A DNA stretch of 16,323 nucleotides. It comes from Archaeoglobus sp. JdFR-24. GTDB taxonomy: Archaea; Halobacteriota; Archaeoglobi; Archaeoglobales; Archaeoglobaceae. A program made the position numbers and the translations under genes. The notes under the pieces are model-generated. The model was given only the letters and a program-made list of their open reading frames with translations, was not told the DNA's origin and did not search any database. Shown here piece after piece: positions 7,598 through 14,157 of the stretch; within the stretch, counting starts at the first letter, position 1; every line of letters starts with the position of its first letter. Location of the stretch: positions 1-16,323 of the forward strand of contig MTML01000090.1 of the NCBI GenBank assembly GCA_002011215.1. The letters run 5' to 3'.

Positions 7598-8706
7598 ATG
7601 GATATCGAGGAATTAAAGGAGGTCATTGGAGACGATTATGACGTTATAAGTGCAAGTGAAACGATTTCGAAGGTAATTTCAATGTTAGGTGAGTCCAAGC
7701 ATGAAAGAGCCCTGTTGGTTGAAGAAGATGGTGAAATCATTGGGGTTGTAAGAGAAAAGGACCTAGTCAGGGGTAGCCTAATGACGAACCCTGATGAAAC
7801 GAAAATCAAGAAGTTCGCTGCGAAAACTGGAATCATTCCACACCCTTTGTTCCTATAAAGCTCAACGGGGGATTTGGGGTTATTCACATTAATGATTTTC
7901 TACAAAAAATAAAACAAGAATTTGAAAATGTTGAGATTGGGGATGTTATGAATCCAGAAGTTATCACTGTGAAAACGTACGATGGTATATCCAAGGCTCT
8001 GGCTACTATGAGAAATCATGGCATTAGCAGAGTTGTTGTAGTTGATGACGAAAATAAAGTTGTTGGAATCGTCACTGGTAAGGATATAGTAGATAGGGTT
8101 GTGTTTCTGGGAAAGGACGATAGGCTTGGGTATCTGAGCATGAAAGAAAAAGAAAAAACGCTTTCAATAGTGGTTGAGGGTGTAACGAGTCATCCGGTTA
8201 TAACAGTTGAGAGAAATGACACGATTGCCAAAGCTATTGACATGATGATTGAGAATGATATATCAAGCCTCGTGGTTATAAAGGGCAGCATTCCTGAAGG
8301 GATAGTGGTAAAGAAAGATCTTATAGAATATTACTTAAAGACGACCATTCCAAAAGAGTATGAAGTGCAGATCATCACGAAGGGTGTAGTTTTGGATGAT
8401 TCTGAAATGGAAAATCTCTTAGATGAATTGAACAAGTTTTTGAGGAAGTTCAAGGGTTCTCTTGGGAAGGCCCATCTATTTGTTTATGTGAAGAAGCTCA
8501 AATTGTACTACAGAAGAATACCCCTCATTTATGTGAGGATGAGGTTGAGGAGCGATCATGGAGTTTTCTTTGTTACTGGTGAAAGTTGGGGTGTTGGGTT
8601 TGCAGTTCATGCAACCTTGAATAAGCTCGAAAGACAGGTAATAAAGGACAAAGAGCTTGTGCTCGATAAGAGAATAGTAGAAAGGTTTTACGAGGAAGTT
8701 CTTTGA
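7598..8706 (+). pseudogene. CBS-domain protein with HPF/S30AE-like C-terminus, one frameshift
   Basis: Two frames form one protein of about 369 residues. The first runs to IIPHP and a TAA at 7856-7858; adding one C to CCC at 7843-7845 gives IIPHPFVPIKLNGGFGVIHI and joins the second frame without a gap. CBS motifs follow one another: DYDVISASETISKVISML, then VMNPEVITVKTYDGISKAL, then VTSHPVITVERNDTIAKAID, so three or four CBS units, which usually bind adenosyl ligands. The last 125 residues (from about EVQIITKGVVLDDSEMENLL) look like ribosome hibernation factor HPF/S30AE, with YVRMRLRSDHGVFFVTGESW and ATLNKLERQV. A role in storing ribosomes when energy is low is an inference. GAAAGTGG before the ATG is a weak binding site. 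It may be intact if the frameshift is an error. Confidence 0.7.
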
Positions 8707-8986
8707 TAACCGAGGAACGATTTTCTAATATTATTGCAGAGAGTAAAATCTGAACTTTGAACCTCACTTGGCAAAACTGAAGTTTGTAACCTAAAAACCT
8801 CTGGACAAAATACATCGTTTTACGAGGAGATCTGTTGCAAAGTTGTCTATGCCAACGAGCAGGTTCATAGTTAAGCAGCGATGGTTAAAGATTTTCATAA
8901 GTTTTCATAGTTTTTGCTATATAGAGGTTGCAAGTGGAGGGTTTTTAACAGTGCAACATCGATTAATAACTGTATAGAGACCAGTG

Positions 8987-9322
8987 TTAATCATACGATT
9001 CCACAAACACTTCAAAATCACCTCTAACCTCTTTAACAAAGAGAAAATGTTTGTCCTTTGTGACAACCTTCAATCCATTGTTCATAGCAATAGCTGCGAT
9101 GATTGCATCTACAGCCGGTATTGGTTTACCTACTTGCATTAACTCCGTAGAAATTTTTAGAGCTAGGGTATAATCAGATTTAGATGGAAAGATAACCTTA
9201 AGGTCAAGCTCTGCTGCTTTTGGAAATTCTATTAGGTTAAATATTGTTGTATAACCATGAACGCTTTCACCCTTTTTGCATATCTCAATCAATTTGCACG
9301 TGTCGTAGAGATTCTCTTCCAT
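8987..9322 (-). CDS. vapC: VapC-like PIN-domain toxin ribonuclease
   Basis: A 111-residue PIN-domain protein. The four acidic residues expected for metal-dependent RNA cleavage are visible: D7 (LYDTCKL), E32 (NLIEFP), D72 (PAVDAIIAAIA) and D90 (TKDKHF). VapC toxins usually cut tRNA or rRNA when released from their antitoxin; the target here cannot be read from the sequence. The start lies inside the end of the antitoxin gene (34-base overlap), typical of translational coupling. It is somewhat shorter than the common 125-140 residues, but all active-site blocks are there. The 280 bases between it and the convergent CBS gene hold no gene that I can support. Confidence 0.88.
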   Translation of the reverse strand: MEENLYDTCKLIEICKKGESVHGYTTIFNLIEFPKAAELDLKVIFPSKSDYTLALKISTELMQVGKPIPAVDAIIAAIAMNNGLKVVTKDKHFLFVKEVRGDFEVFVESYD

Positions 9323-9567
9323 TCAGCATCCCTCGCTTTTTCGTATCCTTCTATAGCCTTCGCTATACTTAGCTCCTCTAAACTCTTTTTAAATTCCTCA
9401 CCGAGTTCCTTAAGGAGTTCTTTGGTAGTCATTTCAAATCCACCTTCTTCTATTCTTTTTAAGTATTCCAGAATGGCTCTTCTTACAACCTCACTCCATT
9501 TAACTTCCCTATGCTTTTTCATTTTCTTGTATATGTCGTCGGGTATCGATAGGGTTATGTTTGCCAT
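9289..9567 (-). CDS. vapB: VapB-like ribbon-helix-helix antitoxin
   Basis: A 92-residue protein beginning MANITLSIPDDIYKKMKKHR then EVKWSEVVRRAILEYL, the beta-strand plus two helices of a ribbon-helix-helix DNA-binding domain. The long charged C-terminal half (KELLKELGEEFKKSLEELSI) would wrap the VapC toxin. It is the first gene of the operon and normally represses its own promoter together with VapC. The palindrome over the TATA region just upstream fits that role. Confidence 0.87.
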   Translation of the reverse strand: MANITLSIPDDIYKKMKKHREVKWSEVVRRAILEYLKRIEEGGFEMTTKELLKELGEEFKKSLEELSIAKAIEGYEKARDAEWKRISTTRAN

Positions 9568-9587
9568 GATGAGTTATATGTGGATTC

Positions 9588-9609
9588 AAATATTTAAGTG
9601 TTTTCACTT
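9588..9609 (-). promoter_or_regulatory. vapBC promoter with overlapping palindromic operator
   Basis: The perfect palindrome arms AAGTG (9596-9600) and CACTT (9605-9609) flank TTTT. Immediately inside, the minus strand reads TTAAATATT (about 9589-9597), a good archaeal TATA box about 25 bases before the vapB ATG, which suggests a leaderless message. The palindrome overlaps the position of TFB/TBP binding, so an RHH dimer bound there would block transcription. Confidence 0.55.
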
Positions 9610-9639
9610 ATTATAATTGTGGAGACTGCCCATGTGAAT

Positions 9640-10194
9640 CACATGAACTCTGTATAAGTTCTGAACTCCATTACGAAGAGATGGCAAGCTCACGTTAACT
9701 GGTTCAGGAAACCCGTAAAGCATCTGCGGGGAAAGGACTGCAAAAGGATTACAGATGGGAATGTCAGCTAAAGGAAAGGTTGTAGAAATGAAATTGACTT
9801 TTGTTCTGGAATATCCTTCTAAGCCTTTACTGTTTTCATTGCATCTGGCAAAAAGGCCTGAGGCCAAAATCTTCAAGAAAGTTACGGAGATTGGAAAGAC
9901 TGGGTGGTTTACTAAGCTATCCTTTGAGTATCTTTAATTCTAAGAATCTGAAGAGAAAGATAAAGCATTTCAGGACTTTTGAGGGCTAAACTGCTTAGGG
10001 ACTTGAAGCCCGTCAGGGCCCCGTCAGATCTATGATAGAGGACGTGTTCAAGCTCGCCAAGTCATTCAGTTTAAGGAATTTGCACTTATACCATCCTTTT
10101 TGGTTGACGTGGTTGTAGCTTTAGGATTCAGGGAAAAGAGGGGTTTGCAGAAGTTGGCTGTAATTTTAGTTTTAGTAAGAACCCTAAATTCTAA
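9640..10194 (+). pseudogene. Decayed DDE transposase, copy 1
   Basis: Short collinear pieces in changing plus-strand frames read as one transposase. They are VLNSITKR (9658 on), VNWFRKPVKHLRGKDCK (9692 on), KLTFVLEYPSKPLLFSLHLA then RPEAKIFKKV (in 9755-9937), GLLSYPLSIFNSKNLKRKIK then HFRTFEG (in 9901-9989), RSMIEDVFKLAKSFSLRNLH (10027 on) and VALGFREKRGLQKLA (10110 on). Many stops and frame changes make it plainly inactive. It resembles IS4/IS5-type archaeal transposases, but I cannot name the IS. The same protein, with a large internal deletion, recurs at 13976-14157. Its end abuts the truncated UbiA gene. Confidence 0.7.
9658..9680 (+). repeat. 23-base direct repeat, copy A
   Basis: The 23 bases starting GTTCTGAACTCCATTACGAA are identical to those at 13988-14010. 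They encode the LNSITKR segment of both transposase remnants, so this is shared ancestry of the two copies and not a separate element. Confidence 0.9.
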
Positions 10195-10770
10195 ATGATG
10201 CTAACGAGCCCTTACGCAGGAGTGATTGTTTCGCTGCCCATTCTTTTCGTAGTTGCATACAGTCTTAAACTGCTTCCAAAAAGGCTTAAAGAGATTTTCA
10301 TTGTTAAGAACTTGGTAGTTGCAGTAGCGTGGAGTCTAATCCCCATATATGTTGCCGCTTTCATAGGTTTTGAACCTCACCTCCTGATGTCCTCGTTTAT
10401 TGTGTCTATCTTTATTTTCCTTCGAATTTTCATAGGTGTTGTGATGTTTGACATCAGAGACGTTGCAGGTGATATCGCGGCTGGCATACAGACAATCCCG
10501 GTCAGGTTAGGGGTTGAGAAATCGTTAGTAATCGTAAGGTTCGGAAACATCGGCTCATTCATTCTTTTTATCTCGGCGGCAATTTGTGGGATGTTAAATT
10601 CGGTTGTTGCAATATCTGCAGCTGTGATTGCATTTTGTATGGGTTTCGCTTATGAATGGGCGGTAAAACAAGATAAAATTGATTTTCGCCTCTTTTGCGA
10701 TGTCGTCGTAGACTCTGAGTACGTTCTCTTGGGTCTTCCTGCCCTGTTTCACTCATTGGTCAAGATATAG
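10195..10770 (+). pseudogene. UbiA-family prenyltransferase, 5' truncated
   Basis: A 191-residue open frame covers only the C-terminal two thirds of a UbiA-type membrane prenyltransferase. The second aspartate motif is present in FDIRDVAGDIAAGIQTIP. The first one, NxxxDxxxD, which binds the prenyl diphosphate through Mg2+, is missing. Compared with the paralogue at 12916-13754 it begins at the LTFGLTLFPIL position, so about 110 residues are gone, exactly where the transposase remnant ends. The strings IVKNLVVAVAWS and FIFLRIFIGVVMFDIRDV match the paralogue closely. Several hydrophobic helices remain. The listed ATG is simply the first after the junction. It is convergent with the terpene-synthase-like gene across 114 bases with nothing notable. 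Confidence 0.75.
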
Positions 10771-10884
10771 CGAGAGACTGAAGTGAAATTTTTAGCCTAC
10801 TTGAACTAATCAAGGGATATCTCTGAAACACCTTTGCCAAAATTGGGCTGTGTTTGTTCTCGATTAAAAGAGGAATCATTGAGC

Positions 10885-11862
10885 TCATTTGTATCCCTCA
10901 GTTGCCAGATGGAATTTCAGTAGGTTCTCAAAACCTCTGAGAAGAGCCTTAATGTCAACCGATTTAATATTTCTACCAATCTCCTCCACCTTCCTGTAGT
11001 TCTCCATCCAGAGTTCCATAAAATACATATTCGGATTTGCTTTCTCAACAATGCCAGCTATCTCATCCTCATTCATCTCTACAAGCTCATTTGGAGATAC
11101 AAATCCCTTCGATACTATGTAAGCGAAAACACCGGAAGAGAAATCCCTTTCCTTAAGCTCTCTTTTCCACGTGCTCAACCAGTTTCCTATCCTCGCCATC
11201 TGCTGCGTGTGCCAGATAATCTCTCTCAAAAGTGGCAGCTCGTTTTTATCGAATGTAGGAGAAGCCATCAGGTCAGCACCCGTATACAGAAAATAAATCA
11301 TGTTGTTTGAGACGTAGATCTTGGCTTCTTTGAGGTTCATCGCTTCAGGTTTTGTGTTCACAAGGTGAGAATAGTACATTGCGTTGAACATCTGTCTCAC
11401 ATCGTACTCAAAAATAGGAAAGAATTCCTCAAATCTTGGAAAACTTCTCATTTTCTGGAGGATGTAGTTCCAGAGCTTTACAAAGAAAATTAGTCTTTCA
11501 TCATTGAACGATCTCCCGTAGAAGACAATTTCGTAAGCCCTATCGATTAATTCGCGATCTCCGTAGTAGTCTGCTGCATCGTCGAGAATAACAACTACGA
11601 TTATCAGAGGTATTTTTAGATCAACAACAGAATCGAAGCATTTCTCATCAACGCAGGAGAGAGTTATTCCCTGCCTGAAAACCACGCCAATCCATTTCCA
11701 GAGAAATCTATCCCGCCTGCCAAAAATTCTCTCGTAGTCTTCTATCAGCTCCAGAATATCAGAAGGGATCTTGTAGTTCATTACAGTAGAGAGAATCTCT
11801 TTTCTGGTGCGCTCATCGAGCATTAAAAATCTGGGTGAATAGTTAAATATAAAATTTTCCAA
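10885..11862 (-). CDS. Class I terpene synthase-like protein
   Basis: A 325-residue intact protein of the size of microbial class I terpene cyclases. The first metal motif is DDAAD (94-98) after a hydrophobic helix (IPLIIVVVILDDAAD). The second is N227-WLS-T231-WKR-E235, fitting the NSE/DTE pattern (N,D)Dx(L)x(S,T)xxxE except that Trp replaces the second Asp. It is followed by ERDFSSGV. The 133-residue spacing is as expected. Such enzymes ionise a prenyl diphosphate with three Mg2+ and usually cyclise it. I see no second DDxxD as in chain-elongating or squalene/phytoene synthases, and no clear RY pair at the end. The TTG start is weak; the ATG at residue 14 is an alternative. It lies 20 bases after the reductase remnant on the same strand, so both were probably one operon. 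Confidence 0.7.
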   Translation of the reverse strand: MENFIFNYSPRFLMLDERTRKEILSTVMNYKIPSDILELIEDYERIFGRRDRFLWKWIGVVFRQGITLSCVDEKCFDSVVDLKIPLIIVVVILDDAADYYGDRELIDRAYEIVFYGRSFNDERLIFFVKLWNYILQKMRSFPRFEEFFPIFEYDVRQMFNAMYYSHLVNTKPEAMNLKEAKIYVSNNMIYFLYTGADLMASPTFDKNELPLLREIIWHTQQMARIGNWLSTWKRELKERDFSSGVFAYIVSKGFVSPNELVEMNEDEIAGIVEKANPNMYFMELWMENYRKVEEIGRNIKSVDIKALLRGFENLLKFHLATEGYK

Positions 11863-11882
11863 TTTAGAGATTACACGAGTCC

Positions 11883-12531
11883 TCAGATTCTCTCCACTTC
11901 TATAACGTTATCCAAGTTCTGGAGGAATTTTAAGCGATATTTCGGGTTCTTGAGAGATTTTGCCTTTTCAGATTTCGCTGTTATTTCCTGAACAAGTGCC
12001 ATGCATACGCTTTTGTAGCTATGTAAAAGGTTGTCATCTAAAATTGAATTAGCAGCATATTTCCCACTTCTCAAAGCATAGCTAATCCCCTCTGCTGTAG
12101 ATGGTGATATGAACCCGGCAGCCTCCCCAACCAGAATAACGCTTTCTTTTCCCAAAAATATCCTGTCTGGGGAACTGTTCACACATGCATCTGTCTTCCG
12201 TTTAATTGTTTCTCCTTTAATGTATTGCCACAACTTTGAACTCTTCAGTTTCTTTTTCAGCAACTCAAGTTTCTCCATGCCTTTTACTCGTTCTTCTGGT
12301 AAAAGGGTGATGCCAACGACAATCTGGTTATTTTTTGGTATACCCAAGAGTAGAATTTTGAAATTTTGGTGGAGTATATAAAGTACATGAACTCTTCTGG
12401 AAAGTCATCTACTATAACCCACTCTTGGTACCCAATGTAGTAATTCATCCTTTCAAAGCCCAAGAATCTCCTTGTGATCGAGAAGGTTCCATCCGCACCG
12501 ATTATGGTTCTGGTAAGTAAATACTGATTGA
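11883..12531 (-). pseudogene. Geranylgeranyl reductase-family flavoprotein, truncated and frameshifted
   Basis: The last 154 codons carry the FAD-binding block VILVGEAAGFISPSTAEGIS then YALRSGKYAA, characteristic of archaeal geranylgeranyl reductases that saturate prenyl chains. Upstream another frame continues the protein: RTIIGADGTFSITRRFLGF, then FIYSTKISKFYSW. The frames join if the CC pair (complement of GG at 12337-12338) becomes CCC, reading FYSWVYPKNNQIVVGI. Upstream of about 12530 the sequence no longer matches, and the N-terminal Rossmann GxGxxG part is absent, so the gene is truly broken whatever the frameshift means. Its place directly before the terpene-synthase-like gene suggests that it once reduced the substrate or the product of that enzyme. 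Confidence 0.75.
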
Positions 12532-12815
12532 GAATTATGGAAAGACAATCCCAGAAGTTTTACAAGCAGCCAGGATTTTTAGAGCCGTGAACTTGGTAAA
12601 AAAGGATTTGAAAGATTTGGAGCACGATATTGAAAACCAAACCGAGACACCCATTGTCATTCTCCATCGAATTTCAGGAGATATGCTCGAACAATACGTA
12701 AGCCGAGTGCTCGACCATTACTTCAAGAAGGGTGGAGAACTTGTGGATAGAGTAGAGGGAACCTGAGACTAGGAAAATAGTCGAGAACTTCATGAAACTG
12801 GTAGAGTCAGCTTAA
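12521..12815 (+). other. Unidentified orphan coding fragment
   Basis: An 81-codon open frame without a plausible start codon reads ENYGKTIPEVLQAARIFRAV, later PIVILHRISGDMLEQYVSRV and LDHYFKKGGELVDRVEG, to TGA at 12764-12766. A shifted frame continues ETRKIVENFMKLVESA to TAA at 12813-12815. The amphipathic, lysine- and glutamate-rich composition looks like real protein. It abuts the point where the reductase remnant loses homology, so it is probably the 3' end of a gene brought in by the same rearrangement. I do not recognise the family. The remaining bases up to 12880 hold nothing that I can name. Confidence 0.3.
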
Positions 12816-12882
12816 TCGCTAGATTAGCCGGTAGGTGGTAATGAGAGCAGCCCCATAACATTTCGATCTATTTGTAAAAAAT

Positions 12883-12890
12883 TTTAAATA
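12883..12890 (+). promoter_or_regulatory. Probable TATA box for the second UbiA gene
   Basis: TTTAAATA in an AT-rich stretch is centred about 29 bases before the ATG at 12916. No Shine-Dalgarno sequence is present (AACAACAACAG precedes the ATG), so the message is probably leaderless or nearly so. Confidence 0.5.
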
Positions 12891-12915
12891 ATATCATGTT
12901 AGAAACAACAACAGA

Positions 12916-13754
12916 ATGTCGGTAAAGGATGTTGCCTTCTCAGTTGTCCAATTTCTCGCTTACAGTAATCTGTATCTGGCAGTAGGCGCAGCCTCGGTAG
13001 CCTATGTTGCATGCTTAGTTTTTGGAGATATTTACTGGGAACCGATATTAATTGCATTTTCGGGAACTTTATTCATTTACAATCTAAATAGAATTACCGA
13101 CTTTGGAGAAGACATAATAAACTACCCTGAAAGACTGGAATTTTTTAGTAAATTCGGCAAGTTTTTTTTGTATTAGGAATGGGACTTTTCACAATCTCGC
13201 TTTTATTGGCTTTTTCTAACTCCATATTGACCTTTGGGTTAACTCTCTTTCCGATATTAATGGTGGTGCTGTATACACTTGGTCTAAAAAAGATTCTAAT
13301 TGTTAAAGATGTTGTGGTTGCATTAGGTTGGAGCGCAACTATTCTGATAGTTGCAAGCTATGCTGAGGTCAAAAATATCGAAGTGTTGCTTTTAGTTTAC
13401 ATCTTTATTTTTCTGCGGGTACTAATCACTACAGTGGTTTTTGACATCAAAGATGTTGAGGGAGACAGAGTTTATGGCATAAAGACGATCCCTGCGTATT
13501 TCGGTTTTGCGATGACAAAACGTGTGGTGTATCTGCTGAACACTATCTCTATACCGGTAATGGCTTACGGCCTACTTCTATCCCCGTATTTTATCATATT
13601 CGCGTTCAATGTGGTGTACTGCTACCTTTACACATATCTGATCGGACATCCAATAAACAAGAATAATCTCGTTTTCTACGACTTGATGGTTGATGGGGAG
13701 TACATCTTAATGGGGTTTACCTCGCTTATTGTAAAGTATGCAATTGGTTTTTGA
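12916..13754 (+). pseudogene. UbiA-family prenyltransferase, one homopolymer frameshift
   Basis: Two frames make a complete UbiA protein of about 279 residues. The break is a run of eight T at 13162-13169; nine T would read KFGKFFFVLGMGLFTISL through the junction. Both Mg-diphosphate motifs are present: N-RIT-D-FGE-D in YNLNRITDFGED near residues 55-63, and DVEGD in FDIKDVEGDRVYGIKTIP. Hydrophobic segments fit about eight or nine membrane helices. UbiA enzymes transfer a prenyl chain to an acceptor (lipid, quinone or heme precursors); a few relatives are cyclases. The acceptor cannot be read here. It is a close paralogue of the truncated gene at 10195. It has its own TATA box. It is possibly functional if the frameshift is a sequencing error. 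Confidence 0.75.
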
Positions 13755-13975
13755 TACTTTAAACACATGTGCAAACTGTTATTATTCACTTGGGAGTAAA
13801 GGTCAGTTCTACCGGTTCTGAAGGTTGTAGCGGTATCCATATTCTTTTTCACTAAAACACGTTATAAACGAATTAGGCACAGGGAGAATATAAACACCTT
13901 TTAGGAATAAAAAAGCCTAAGAAAGACTACGTTTATTCTTTTCTTTCAAAGTTCAGCCTCAACGGCTTTATAAAC

Positions 13976-14157
13976 ATGATTCCAAGGGTTCTGAACTCCA
14001 TTACGAAGAGGAGAGCAATGGATTCCAAACTTATCATCGATTGCACTGATGTTGGCGATAACTGGTTCAAGAAACCTAAGCAGTAGGTCGATGATTGAGG
14101 GTGTGTTTTAAGCTCTAAATCTTTTCGGTTTGAGGAAATTGCATCGCTATACAGTGT
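13976..14157 (+). pseudogene. Decayed DDE transposase, copy 2 (internal deletion)
   Basis: From ATG 13976 a 36-codon frame reads MIPRVLNSITKRRAMDSKLI then IDCTDVGDNWFKKPKQ and stops. A shifted continuation reads MIEGVF, then ALNLFGLRKLHRYTV, up to the end of the acetyl-CoA synthetase gene. The first and last parts match copy 1 (LNSITKR, NWFRKP, MIEDVF, SLRNLH), but the middle several hundred bases are deleted. The IDCTD segment may hold the first catalytic aspartate. The 221 bases before it, from 13755, contain no gene that I can support. Confidence 0.65.
13988..14010 (+). repeat. 23-base direct repeat, copy B
   Basis: Identical to 9658-9680 and in the same orientation, about 4.3 kb away. 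It lies in the transposase remnant and, with copy A, brackets the isoprenoid genes. Confidence 0.9.

Noticed and set aside
9604..9876. Minus-strand open frame of 90 codons next to vapB
   Set aside because: It covers the plus-strand transposase remnant and has no recognisable features.
10885..11862. Reading the DDAAD protein as a prenyl diphosphate (chain-elongating) or phytoene synthase
   Set aside because: There is no second DDxxD motif. The second metal site is of the N..T...E type, and the order and spacing fit class I terpene cyclases better.
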